Source: CAZQVN01 sp964596775
GTDB taxonomy: Bacteria; Eisenbacteria; RBG-16-71-46; JABDJR01; JAWXBZ01
Assembly: GCA_964596775.1 (NCBI GenBank)
Contig: CAZQVN010000005.1
Coordinates: 1 to 64,000 of the forward strand
Direction: 5' to 3'
Length of the DNA stretch: 64,000 nucleotides
Part shown: piece by piece, positions 1 through 8,291 of the stretch
Position numbering within the stretch: the stretch's first letter is position 1
How the letters are laid out: every line of letters begins with the position of its first letter
Program-made: the position numbers and the translations under genes
The notes under the pieces: model-generated
Told to the model about the DNA's origin: nothing
Database searches by the model: none
What the model saw: only the letters and a program-made list of their open reading frames with translations

Positions 1-302
1 TGCCCCCCGCACATTCAGGCAAGGCGCCATTCCCCCCAGAAGCGAGGCCGCGTCAAGCGGTCCGGGCGTCGTTCTCCACCGAGGGGGCGTCGCGGAGCCG
101 GCGGAGCCAGGATGGCGGAGCCGTGCGGAGCGCCGAGTGGAGTCGAGGCAGGGATGCCGAGACGGAACGTCCCCCGAGGGGGAGAACGGCGTCCGGATCG
201 CCGAAGCACGTGAGCCGACAAGCGGCCAATTTGACACCGCCGCGCCACCGTTCCTAAGATCATCCCCGCTCAAGGCATCCGAACCCGTACCCTGGAGACT
301 CC
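1..302. other. Upstream region of ispG, no gene seen
   Basis: I find no convincing coding sequence here; open frames on both strands are rich in Arg/Pro and look like GC-rich noise. The last bases carry a ribosome-binding site, TGGAG, five bases before the GTG start of ispG. No clear promoter or RNA gene is visible. Confidence 0.5.
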
Positions 303-1526
303 GTGGCCCCGATCACCCGACGTCAGACACCCACGACCTGGATCGGCGCGATCCCCGTCGGATCCTGTCACCCGGTCGTCGTGCAGTCGATGACGAACAC
401 CGACACCGAGGATGCGCAGTCCACCGCCGAACAGACGGCGCTCCTCGCGAAAGCCGGCTCGGAACTCGTCCGGATCACCGTCAACACGAAGGCCGCGGCC
501 GCGGCGGTGCCGGAGATCGTCTCGAGGCTCAAGGACATGGGCGTCGACGTGCCGCTGGTCGGCGATTTTCACTACAACGGCCACATCCTTCTCACCGAGT
601 ATCCGGAGTGCGCGCGGCTCCTGGCCAAGTACCGGATCAACCCGGGCAACGTCGGAGTGGGGAAGCGTCACGACGAGAACTTCCGGAAAATGATCGAAGT
701 GGCCGTGGCCAACGACAAGCCGGTGCGGATCGGCGTCAACTGGGGCTCGCTGGACCAGGGCCTCCTGACCCGGATGATGGACGAGAACGCGGCGCTCGCC
801 GAGCCGAAGGACGCGCGCGACGTGACCCTCGACGCGATCGTCGAAAGCGCGGTCACCTCCGCGGAACGTGCCGAGAGCTACGGACTCGGTCACGACCGGA
901 TCATCCTCTCGGCCAAGGTGTCCGGTGTCCAGGATCTCGTCGACGTCTACCGGCTGATGGCCGCCCGCGGCGACTACCCGCTGCATCTCGGTCTCACCGA
1001 GGCGGGCCTCGGCATGAAGGGGATCGTGGCCACCACGGCCGGCCTGTCCGTGCTGCTCCAGGAGGGGATCGGCGACACGATCCGCGCCAGCCTCACGCCG
1101 CTGCCCGGCGGGGACCGCGCCGAGGAGGTGCGGGCCTGCCAGCAGATCCTCCAGTCGATGGGTTTGCGTCACTTCACGCCGCAGGTCACGGCCTGCCCGG
1201 GGTGCGGCCGGACCACGAGCACGTTCTTCCAGGAGATGGCCGACCGGATCCAGACCTACCTGGTGACGAAGATGCCGGAGTGGAAGGGTCGCTATAAAGG
1301 TGTCGAGGAGTTCCGCGTGGCGGTGATGGGCTGCGTGGTCAACGGCCCCGGCGAGTCGAAGCACGCCCACGTCGGCATCTCCCTGCCCGGCACCGGGGAG
1401 GATCCGAAGGCGCCGGTGTACGTGGACGGCCGGCTGCACTCCACGCTCAAGGGGGAGCGGATCATTCCGGAGTTCATCGAGTTGCTGGAGGAGTACGTGG
1501 ACACGCGGTTTCGCGACAAGACATGA
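303..1526 (+). CDS. ispG: 4-hydroxy-3-methylbut-2-enyl diphosphate synthase (IspG/GcpE)
   Basis: This cytoplasmic [4Fe-4S] enzyme converts MEcPP to HMBPP in the MEP isoprenoid pathway. The 407-residue protein has the family N-terminus (PVVVQSMTNTDT), the TIM-barrel strand region, and the C-terminal cluster-binding domain. Cluster ligands are visible: CPGCG gives Cys298 and Cys301, and GCVVNGPGE gives Cys344 and Glu351, the same +7 Cys-Glu spacing as the E. coli enzyme. The length fits the compact bacterial two-domain form, without the plant-type middle insert. The GTG start at 303 is preceded by GGAG at five-base spacing. It stands alone, ending in a hairpin shared with the convergent gene downstream. 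Confidence 0.97.
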   Translation: MAPITRRQTPTTWIGAIPVGSCHPVVVQSMTNTDTEDAQSTAEQTALLAKAGSELVRITVNTKAAAAAVPEIVSRLKDMGVDVPLVGDFHYNGHILLTEYPECARLLAKYRINPGNVGVGKRHDENFRKMIEVAVANDKPVRIGVNWGSLDQGLLTRMMDENAALAEPKDARDVTLDAIVESAVTSAERAESYGLGHDRIILSAKVSGVQDLVDVYRLMAARGDYPLHLGLTEAGLGMKGIVATTAGLSVLLQEGIGDTIRASLTPLPGGDRAEEVRACQQILQSMGLRHFTPQVTACPGCGRTTSTFFQEMADRIQTYLVTKMPEWKGRYKGVEEFRVAVMGCVVNGPGESKHAHVGISLPGTGEDPKAPVYVDGRLHSTLKGERIIPEFIELLEEYVDTRFRDKT

Positions 1527-1554
1527 AAAAGCGGGGCCGCTCACGCGACCCCGC
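1526..1554 (-). terminator. Intrinsic terminator of the minus-strand barrel gene
   Basis: GCGGGG (1531-1536) pairs with CCCCGC (1549-1554), with three further inner pairs and a four-base loop. Read on the minus strand the stem is followed by five T, so it fits the gene ending at 1617. On the plus strand it sits directly after the ispG stop but has no T tract. Confidence 0.7.
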
Positions 1555-1616
1555 CTCTGTGAATGCCCGATCGGGTGTGCCCCGATCCCGCCGGACCGTC
1601 GGGGAGGATCGATGGA

Positions 1617-2357
1617 CTACTTCGCCCCCAGCACGTAATTCACTCCGAACATGAAGTCGCTGCCGGATCCGTCCCGGAGCGTCTTGCGGAATTCCGCCGC
1701 CACGCCGATCTGGGTGTTGAAGTCGTACGAGCCGCCAAGCTGCAGGATTCCGGCGGAGTCGCTGGAGCTGCCCCCTCCGATTTCGATCTCTTCGCCCAGG
1801 GTCCGGAAGCCGGATCGGCCGAAGGGCCGGACCGTAGCCTGGTCCGGGATCTCGTACGTGGCCCCGTCAAACGAGACGTGCTCCCAGATCAGGCCGAGGC
1901 CGGCCCACCCGGTGAAAACGGCTCCGTTGGAAGCGGGCGCCACGATACTGACGGCCGGGATGGCCGTGAAGCCGTAGCTGTCCACATCGCCGCCGGTGCT
2001 GTAGAAGAACGCGCCGTCGCCGCCGATATGGAGGTTTTCGTTCGACTCGGGCGTAAACACCACGCCCCGGATGTCGACCTGGCCCCCCACGAAGGTTTCG
2101 CTGAAGCCGCTTTCGCTGAACCGGGAGAATCCGGCCGAGGCGCCGAGGTCGTACTTCGCGCTCCCCAGCCCGAAGCGCAGTTGTCCGAACCCGCCGATCT
2201 CGCTGGACCGGACGCCCATGTAGCCGCCGACCATGCTCAAACCGCGCTCGGCTTTCGGCTTCAGGCCGGTCATCGAACCGAGAAATGCCGCCTGGGCACT
2301 ACCGGAAAGGATCAATCCCAGGCATGTTGCCGTCAGAACAAAACCCCTTACCTTCAT
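1617..2357 (-). CDS. Small outer-membrane beta-barrel-like protein
   Basis: The 246-residue product starts with a clear signal peptide (positive MKVR, hydrophobic core, cleavage after SAQA). The mature part alternates aromatic and glycine-rich short strands (for example GLGSAKYDLGASAG, FMFGVNYVLGAK) and ends near a hydrophobic residue, as in small outer-membrane barrels. I do not recognise a named family. GGAGGG lies just before the ATG, and a sigma-70-type promoter is visible at 2438-2466. It is monocistronic and convergent with ispG. Function is unknown; a structural or porin-like role is only a guess. Confidence 0.7.
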   Translation of the reverse strand: MKVRGFVLTATCLGLILSGSAQAAFLGSMTGLKPKAERGLSMVGGYMGVRSSEIGGFGQLRFGLGSAKYDLGASAGFSRFSESGFSETFVGGQVDIRGVVFTPESNENLHIGGDGAFFYSTGGDVDSYGFTAIPAVSIVAPASNGAVFTGWAGLGLIWEHVSFDGATYEIPDQATVRPFGRSGFRTLGEEIEIGGGSSSDSAGILQLGGSYDFNTQIGVAAEFRKTLRDGSGSDFMFGVNYVLGAK

Positions 2358-2437
2358 GTTCGCCCTCCAGCTGAGATCCCGCGCCGGATTCCCGGTCGGC
2401 CATGTGCCCCGGAGCGCGGCTCCAAACAGACGCGCGC

Positions 2438-2466
2438 AGTGTATTCAAGACGGTGCCGCTTGTCAG
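2438..2466 (-). promoter_or_regulatory. Sigma-70-type promoter of the barrel gene
   Basis: Read on the minus strand: CTGACA (2466-2461), 17-base spacer, TACACT (2443-2438). The -35 matches consensus at five of six and the -10 at four of six positions. It lies about 80 bases upstream of the start at 2357. Confidence 0.5.
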
Positions 2467-2548
2467 CAGCAATTACGGGCTGTTCCGATCCCCCGTGGAA
2501 TAACAGAGCCCCCCACCGGTAACAGCCTCCAGTCCCGCACCGGAGGTC

Positions 2549-3427
2549 ATGCCCGTGAAATGGAAGGATCCTCGCCTCGTCCAGATCGTCCTGCTCGGTT
2601 CGCTTCTCGCCGCCGGCGCCACTCTCAGGGACTTTTCTCTCCGCCCGCTCCAGGTCGTCTTCACGTTCGCGTCGGTTCTTCTCACCCAGGCCCTGTTTCT
2701 CCGGATCCTCGGGATCCGCAACGTCAATTACCTGAGCGCCGTCATCACCGGCCTGGGCCTGTCGCTCCTGCTCCGTGCGGACAGCCTCTGGGTGCACCCG
2801 GTCGCCGCGTTCCTCGCGATCTCCGCCAAGTTCCTCATCCGCGTCCGCGGCAAGCACGTCTTCAATCCCGCGAACCTCGGCGTGATGCTCGCCCTGATCC
2901 TGCTTCCCGGCGCCTGGGTGTCACCCGGCCAGTGGGGACAGGACGTGGCGGTGGCGGGATGGTTTCTCGTCCTCGGCAACCTCGTCGTGATGCGGGCCCG
3001 CCGGGTCGACGTGAGCTGGGCCTTTCTCATCGCGTTCCTCGGGCTGGCGGGAGCCCGGGTTCTCTGGCTCGGCCTCAACCCGGCCGGTTTCGTGCACCTG
3101 CTCTCGAACGGCTCGATCCTCCTCTTCGCGTTCTTCATGATTTCCGACCCGATGACGATCCCCGACAGCCGCCGCGGCCGGCTGCTGCACGCGGCGCTCG
3201 TGGCCGGTTTCGCGTTCTTCTGGCAGTTCGGCCTGTTCAGGACGAACGGCCTTCTCTGGTCGCTGCTGATGCTGTCTCCGCTCGTTCCGGTCTGGGATCG
3301 TCTCTGGCCGGCCCGCAGGTATGTGTGGATTCCCGAAGGAGGTACCCATGAACCCCCGAATCCGGCCGGCGCCCGCCCGGCTCCTGATGCTGCTCACCGC
3401 TCTCGTCCTGCTCGCGTCTCCGCGTGA
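2549..3427 (+). CDS. Stand-alone RnfD/NqrB-family membrane protein
   Basis: A 292-residue polytopic membrane protein with about eight hydrophobic segments. It resembles the RnfD/NqrB subunit of Rnf and Na+-NQR complexes: the helix arrangement, the KHVFNPANLGVM block and the ISDPMTIPD segment are typical of the family. No other rnf or nqr genes are adjacent, so it probably does not form the classical complex. The ATG at 2549 follows GGAGGT at a very short spacing. The reading frame runs 80 bases into the next gene; its last 30 or so residues (Pro/Ala/Arg-rich) do not look conserved and probably form a non-homologous tail. The membrane protein and the DUF2330 gene are likely co-transcribed. Confidence 0.8.
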   Translation: MPVKWKDPRLVQIVLLGSLLAAGATLRDFSLRPLQVVFTFASVLLTQALFLRILGIRNVNYLSAVITGLGLSLLLRADSLWVHPVAAFLAISAKFLIRVRGKHVFNPANLGVMLALILLPGAWVSPGQWGQDVAVAGWFLVLGNLVVMRARRVDVSWAFLIAFLGLAGARVLWLGLNPAGFVHLLSNGSILLFAFFMISDPMTIPDSRRGRLLHAALVAGFAFFWQFGLFRTNGLLWSLLMLSPLVPVWDRLWPARRYVWIPEGGTHEPPNPAGARPAPDAAHRSRPARVSA

Positions 3428-4727
3428 CGGCGCCGCGTTCTGCGGCTTCTACGTGGCCAAGGCGGACGTCAGCCTCTACAACAAGGCCTCGCAGGTCGTG
3501 GTCGTCCGTCACGACGGCAAGACGGTGATCTCGATGCTCAACGACTTCGAGGGGGAGCTGAAGGAGTTCGCGCTCGTCGTTCCCGTTCCCGAGGTGCTCG
3601 AAAAGGGGCAGATCCACGTGGCCGACAAGGCCCTGTTCGAGCACCTCGACGCCTACTCAGCGCCGCGTCTCGTCGAGTACTTCGACCCGGATCCGTGCCT
3701 GCGGGTGGCGAAGGAGATGGCCATGAATCGAAGCATGGCTCCGGCCGCCGCGGGGGACAAGCGCGATGAACGGGACGACAAGCTCGGCGTGACGGTCGAG
3801 GCGAAGTACACGATCGGCGAGTACGACATCGTCATCCTCTCCGCGAGCCAGTCGGACGGACTGGAAACCTGGCTCAGGCAGAACGGCTACCGGATTCCCG
3901 CCGGGGCCTCCCGGGCGCTTCAGCCCTACATCCGCCAGGACATGAAGTTCTTCGTGGCGAAGGTGAACCTCAGGGAACAGAAGAAGACCGGGGTTGCGTA
4001 TCTCCGGCCGCTGCAGTTCGCGTTCGAGTCGGAAAAGTTCATGCTGCCGATCCGTCTCGGGATGATCAACTCCCACGGTCCCCAGGACCTGATCGTGTAC
4101 CTGCTGACCCGGGAAGGGCGCGTGGAAACGACGAACTACCGGACCGTGCGGATTCCCTCGGACATGGACATCCCGGTGTACGTCAAGAACGAGTTCGGCC
4201 CGTTCTACACGGCGCTGTTCGACCGGGCCGTGCAGAAGGAGGGGATGCGTGCCGTGTTCACGGAATACGTGTGGAACATGGGCTGGTGCGATCCCTGCGC
4301 CGCCGATCCGCTGTCGCCGGAGGAACTCGCGGAGCTCGGCGTGTTCTGGCTCGACGAAGTGCCGGGGCGTGTCGGAAACCCGGGGCGGTCGCCGCTGCCG
4401 CCGGCGGGCGGACCGCTTCCGGTGATGCTGACCCGGCTTCACGTCCGCTACTCGAAGGACACGTTTCCCGAGGATCTCGTCTTCCAGGAAACGCACGACC
4501 AGGAGAACTTCCAGGGGCGCTACATCCTGCGTCACCCGTGGACCGGCAGCGACCGGGACTGCAGCCACGCACGGGAGTACCGGAAGGACGTGCGCCGGCG
4601 TCAGGAGGTTGAAGCGGAAACCCTGGCCCAGCTGACCGGCTGGGACCTCTCCGAGATCCGGCGGAAGATGGACCTGACCGGCGCAGTGGACGGGTCGCCG
4701 TGGTGGAAGAAGATCTGGAAGAATTGA
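3348..4727 (+). CDS. DUF2330-domain secreted protein
   Basis: A 459-residue protein that begins with a signal peptide (hydrophobic stretch ending DGAA) followed by the characteristic DUF2330 opening FCGFYVAKADVSLYN. A second family block, YVWNMGWCDPC, lies about two-thirds in and offers a CxxC pair. The start at 3348 is chosen because AAGGAGG precedes it with ideal spacing and the signal peptide begins there. This places the start 80 bases inside the RnfD-like gene. The function of DUF2330 is not known; the tight coupling with an RnfD-like membrane protein suggests an extracytoplasmic partner. Exported to periplasm or surface by prediction. Confidence 0.85.
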   Translation: MNPRIRPAPARLLMLLTALVLLASPRDGAAFCGFYVAKADVSLYNKASQVVVVRHDGKTVISMLNDFEGELKEFALVVPVPEVLEKGQIHVADKALFEHLDAYSAPRLVEYFDPDPCLRVAKEMAMNRSMAPAAAGDKRDERDDKLGVTVEAKYTIGEYDIVILSASQSDGLETWLRQNGYRIPAGASRALQPYIRQDMKFFVAKVNLREQKKTGVAYLRPLQFAFESEKFMLPIRLGMINSHGPQDLIVYLLTREGRVETTNYRTVRIPSDMDIPVYVKNEFGPFYTALFDRAVQKEGMRAVFTEYVWNMGWCDPCAADPLSPEELAELGVFWLDEVPGRVGNPGRSPLPPAGGPLPVMLTRLHVRYSKDTFPEDLVFQETHDQENFQGRYILRHPWTGSDRDCSHAREYRKDVRRRQEVEAETLAQLTGWDLSEIRRKMDLTGAVDGSPWWKKIWKN

Positions 4728-4828
4728 AGGCGGGTCGCGGCCACCGGCATCCCGGACCGGCCCGATACGGTGGGCGATCGAATCGGGGGCCGGGGGCCGC
4801 CAGTTCGAACCGTGATGCCGGGCACAGA

Positions 4829-4865
4829 GGGAAGGGCTCCACGCCACGGGCGTGGAGCCCTTCCC
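4829..4865. repeat. Perfect 17-bp inverted repeat between convergent genes
   Basis: Arms 4829-4845 and 4849-4865 are exact reverse complements with a three-base loop (ACG). It lies between two converging genes, as a bidirectional terminator would, but neither strand has a T tract after the stem. No other feature is visible in the 209-base gap. Confidence 0.75.
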
Positions 4866-4936
4866 GGTGAGAGTCATGATCCCCGGTTCGATCACGTCCG
4901 GCAACGGTGCGGACGCCGTTCCGTCCGACCTCCGGA

Positions 4937-5476
4937 TCAGGGATATCCGTGGACGATCAACTCCGGATCGTAGGGAATGCTGCCGCGCGCCGTATCCCCC
5001 TCCACAACGAAGAGGAAGTAGTAGTTCAGGCTGCGGACCACGCAGCTGTCCGATTTGAACCCCCGGAACAGGGCGGCGCGATCGCGGAGAACCGCCGTGA
5101 GGGCGCCGTAGTCGCAGTTCGGAGGGATCGACACGGTTCCGCCGGTGTCCCGGAAGACCTGGTCCCGCACGTTGTTCTCTTCTTCGTGCTTGTCGCCGAA
5201 ATCGAAAACCTGGTGCAGGCTGACATCCACGGCCCTCCGACCCGGATTTCGAATGATCCAGGTGACATTCTCGCCGGGATGCGCCCGGATCCGCGCCGGA
5301 CCCATTTCCACGGGCCTCGGGGTGCTCTTCGGGTCGGCACTCAACGAGATGAAGGATCCGACGGAGTTGTGCTGGTCGATGGCAATCGGGACGCAGTCGC
5401 ACGGTTTCGTGCAGGCACCGGGGGAAAGGAGGAGCACCGCGAGACAGGCTCCGCCGAACGTCTTCCATGCGTTCAT
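4937..5476 (-). CDS. Small exported protein, possible lipoprotein, paired with the kinase gene
   Basis: A 179-residue product with an N-terminal hydrophobic segment ending LLLSPGAC, a sub-optimal lipobox because position -3 is Pro. The mature part has five Cys residues beyond the possible lipid anchor and a stretch (IRAHPGENVTWIIRNPG) reminiscent of cupredoxin-like or Ig-like beta-sandwiches. I do not recognise a family. AAGGAG stands six bases before the ATG. It begins 25 bases after the kinase stop on the same strand, so the two are probably one operon. A role as a sensed or regulated envelope protein is only an inference. Confidence 0.7.
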   Translation of the reverse strand: MNAWKTFGGACLAVLLLSPGACTKPCDCVPIAIDQHNSVGSFISLSADPKSTPRPVEMGPARIRAHPGENVTWIIRNPGRRAVDVSLHQVFDFGDKHEEENNVRDQVFRDTGGTVSIPPNCDYGALTAVLRDRAALFRGFKSDSCVVRSLNYYFLFVVEGDTARGSIPYDPELIVHGYP

Positions 5477-5501
5477 GAACCGCTCCTTTCGTTCAGGTTC
5501 T

Positions 5502-8042
5502 CTATCTGGAAATCAGGCGCTGGAATTCCGCGTCCCCGGTCAGCGAGCGCAGATCGGGATCGGCCGCGGCAAAGGCGGCCGGCAGACCCGCGTCCAGGGC
5601 GACCTTCAACGCCTGAAGGGCTTCCGAACGCTGGTCGAGCAGCGCCAGGATGGCCGTGCGTTTGTAGAGAATGTTCGGACTGGTCGGATTCAACTCCATG
5701 GCTCTCTGAATCCTGCCCAGGGACTCGGCGCCCCGATGTGTTTTCGCCAGGCACAGTGCCTGCAGGGCGATCGTGTTCGGTTCGTTCGGGTTGACGGCCA
5801 GGACGGAATCCGCAAGATCCACCGCACGTGTGTAGGCGTTGATGGCCTCGGCCTGTTTTCCGAGTTCGAGCAGCCCGTCCCCGAGGTTGCGGAAAAGGAT
5901 CGGGTTGCCGGGATCCATGGCACAGGCCTTCTCGTAGTAGGAAACGGCGATCGCGTACTCCCCTTCGTCGAAGAACTTTCCTCCGATGTTCGAGTAGGCG
6001 GCTGCCGTGGGGGCCAGTTCCAGGGATTTTTCGTACTCGATCCGGGCTTCCTGGATGTTGCCCCGGGCCTGGTAGGCGGTACCGAGCATCTGGTAGCCCC
6101 AGTGGTTGTCCGGCTGCAGCTCGATGACCCTCCGCGCCTCCGTGATGGACCGGTCGAGATCTCCATTCTGGTAATGAAGATTGGCCAGGCGCCAGTGATG
6201 CTTCCAGTACGCCGGCCGCAGCATGATGGCCTTCCGGTATTCCTCGATGGCACGGGCCTTCCGTCCCTGGCGCTCGTGAACATCGCCGAGAATGCTGTGC
6301 GGCTCGGCGTCGTCCGGCCGTGCCTCGATGACCCGCGCGAGTTCGCGTTCCGCGTCGACGTAGCGACCGGTTCCCAGCAGCAGGGTCGCCAGGGAAAGCC
6401 GCACGGCGCTGTCGGTCGAGTCGAGTGCCACCGCTTCCTGGGCGGTCTCCATGGCGGTCTCCGCCGACTGCCTGTCCCGGGTGGATCGGTACAGGGCCCA
6501 GTGAGCCTCGCTGAGCCCCCCCAGCGCCTGGGCAAAGTCCGCGTCCTTCCGGAATGCGCTTTCGAAGAGCGTGATCGCCCGCCGAATGTTCTCGGGCCGG
6601 TCGCCGCGTTCGAGAAAGGCCCGGCCCTGGATGTAATCGGCGTAGGCCTCCTCGTTCCGCGTGGGCGGGCCCAGGAAGCGGTCGCGTTCCCCGCCGTCCA
6701 CGGAGGCATCCAGTGTTCCGGTGGACACCAGGCCGTCCGCCAGTCCGTTCAGAATCCTCTCCTGCAGGCCGAGAATCGAGCCCATCTCTCCGTCGTAGCT
6801 TTGCGACCAGTCCAGTTTCTTCGATCCCTCCCGCAGCATCTTGACGGTCACGCGCAGGCGGTCGCCGTACTTCTGCACGCTTCCGTCGATGACCAGCGAC
6901 GCTCCCAGTTCCGCCGACAGTTCGGCCAGGTCGCGGTCCTCGGACCTGTAGGGCCGGGTTTCGCCGGCGGGGATCACCGACAGGGGCAGTCCGGCGAGGT
7001 TCGTTCCGATGATGTCGGTGATCCCCGCGGCCACGTATCCGGTCGTCGAGTCCGGACTCAGGCTCAGGAACGGGAGGACGGCCACGGCTCTCCCGGCCGT
7101 TCCGCCGGACTTCATCCCGTTCGTGGCCCGGCCGGCCAGAACGATCACGGCCGCCAGCATCGCCGCGATCGCCGCCACGCCGATCAGCCGGCGCAGGTTC
7201 CGGCCGCCGGCGCGGAGCAGGCGCAGGTCGCGTTTCATGTCGCCGGCCGTCCGGTAGCGGTTGTCCGGATTGCGGGCCATCGCCCGGGCAATGACGCCGG
7301 AAAGGGCCTCCGGAATCTCGCGGTTGATGCTGGACACCTCCGGCGCCTCGCTGGACATGACCGCCGCGATGAATGCGGCACGGTTGGCCGCCTCGAAGGG
7401 AAGCCGGCCGGTCAGCAGTTCGAACAGCGTGACGCCGAGGCTGTAGAGGTCGCCGCGCTCGTCGGCGGTCTCGCCACGCAGCGACTCCGGCGGCATGTAG
7501 GGGAGCGTGCCGACGACCATGCCCTCTCCGAGCGACCCTCCGGAACTCGTCGAGTCCTCGGAGCCGATCTCGGAGCGGTGGCCGGTCCGGGCCAGGCCGA
7601 AGTCGAGCACCTTGACCCGCCCCTCGGGAGTGAGGTGGATGTTGGCCGGCTTCAGGTCGCGGTGGATCACGCCTTCGCTGTGCGCGGCGGTAAGGGCGTC
7701 GGTCAGCTGAAGGGCGATGTCGACGGCCTCGTCGAACGGCACGGGTCCCTCGCGGATCCGCGCGGACAGCGTGCGGCCGGGAACGTACTCCATGACGATG
7801 CAGGAGCCGTCCTCGCCCTCGACCACGTCGTGGATGGCGGCGATGTTGGGGTGATTCAGCCGGCCGGCGGCCCGGGCTTCGTGGAGCAGCTGCCGGTGCG
7901 CTTCGGCGTCGATGAGCGCCCGGGACAGCTTCTTGAGCGCAACTTTGCGGCGGAGGCTCGTGTCCTCGGCAAGGTACACATCGCCCATGCCGCCCGAGCC
8001 CAGCTTTTCGATGATCCGATAGCGGTCCTCAATGCCGGCGAT
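5502..8042 (-). CDS. Transmembrane Ser/Thr protein kinase with TolB-like and TPR domains
   Basis: Layout: kinase domain, one transmembrane helix (about residues 280-303), a TolB/FlgO-like beta domain (opening GRAVAVLPFLSLSPD), then eight or more tetratricopeptide repeats to the C-terminus. Kinase residues are all present: GSGGMG glycine loop, Lys in VALKK, HRDLKPAN, and DFG. The first ATG (7988) falls inside the glycine loop, giving MGDVYLAED, so it cannot be the functional start. Upstream there is no ATG, GTG or TTG before the stop at 8133, but AGGGAGG lies five bases before an ATC at 8042, giving an 846-residue protein beginning (I)AGIEDRYRIIEKLG. I chose that. A strong promoter lies at 8140-8168. 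The first six to seven TPRs are probably periplasmic, after the membrane helix. Confidence 0.88.
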   Translation of the reverse strand: MAGIEDRYRIIEKLGSGGMGDVYLAEDTSLRRKVALKKLSRALIDAEAHRQLLHEARAAGRLNHPNIAAIHDVVEGEDGSCIVMEYVPGRTLSARIREGPVPFDEAVDIALQLTDALTAAHSEGVIHRDLKPANIHLTPEGRVKVLDFGLARTGHRSEIGSEDSTSSGGSLGEGMVVGTLPYMPPESLRGETADERGDLYSLGVTLFELLTGRLPFEAANRAAFIAAVMSSEAPEVSSINREIPEALSGVIARAMARNPDNRYRTAGDMKRDLRLLRAGGRNLRRLIGVAAIAAMLAAVIVLAGRATNGMKSGGTAGRAVAVLPFLSLSPDSTTGYVAAGITDIIGTNLAGLPLSVIPAGETRPYRSEDRDLAELSAELGASLVIDGSVQKYGDRLRVTVKMLREGSKKLDWSQSYDGEMGSILGLQERILNGLADGLVSTGTLDASVDGGERDRFLGPPTRNEEAYADYIQGRAFLERGDRPENIRRAITLFESAFRKDADFAQALGGLSEAHWALYRSTRDRQSAETAMETAQEAVALDSTDSAVRLSLATLLLGTGRYVDAERELARVIEARPDDAEPHSILGDVHERQGRKARAIEEYRKAIMLRPAYWKHHWRLANLHYQNGDLDRSITEARRVIELQPDNHWGYQMLGTAYQARGNIQEARIEYEKSLELAPTAAAYSNIGGKFFDEGEYAIAVSYYEKACAMDPGNPILFRNLGDGLLELGKQAEAINAYTRAVDLADSVLAVNPNEPNTIALQALCLAKTHRGAESLGRIQRAMELNPTSPNILYKRTAILALLDQRSEALQALKVALDAGLPAAFAAADPDLRSLTGDAEFQRLISR

Positions 8043-8139
8043 CTCGACCTCCCTGACACTCGGAGCGGCCGCGGCAAAACCCTGATGGAATGTCCGAAGC
8101 GGCGCCGAAGGCGGTGACCGGAGAGGAGTGACTCAAAAA

Positions 8140-8168
8140 TATATACCCGCCGCCGGGCGGGGTGTCAA
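8140..8168 (-). promoter_or_regulatory. Near-consensus sigma-70 promoter of the kinase operon
   Basis: On the minus strand: TTGACA (8168-8163), exactly 17 bases, TATATA (8145-8140). Transcription would begin near 8133, giving a leader of about 90 bases to the proposed ATC start at 8042. Confidence 0.8.
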
Positions 8169-8234
8169 AACATTCCTGTATTGGAAGAAACAATCCCCGG
8201 CCGTCCGCGTAGTGCGGAGAGGAGCGGAACTCTC

Positions 8235-8263
8235 TTGTAAATCCCTTCCGTCCAGCGTATTAA
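8235..8263 (+). promoter_or_regulatory. Sigma-70-type promoter of the DUF2207 gene
   Basis: TTGTAA (8235-8240), 17-base spacer, TATTAA (8258-8263), about 30 bases before the ATG at 8292. It is divergent from the kinase promoter 67 bases away, so the two may share regulation. Confidence 0.65.
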
Positions 8264-8291
8264 GGAACCACGAACTTTCCCCGGAGGAGCC

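Noticed and set aside
4738..4815. A tRNA-like T-arm (AGTTCGAACC near 4802)
   Set aside because: No matching acceptor, anticodon or D arm could be formed around it.
5145..8117. A 990-codon plus-strand frame opposite the kinase gene
   Set aside because: Composition is typical of antisense to GC-rich coding DNA; the kinase motifs are on the other strand.
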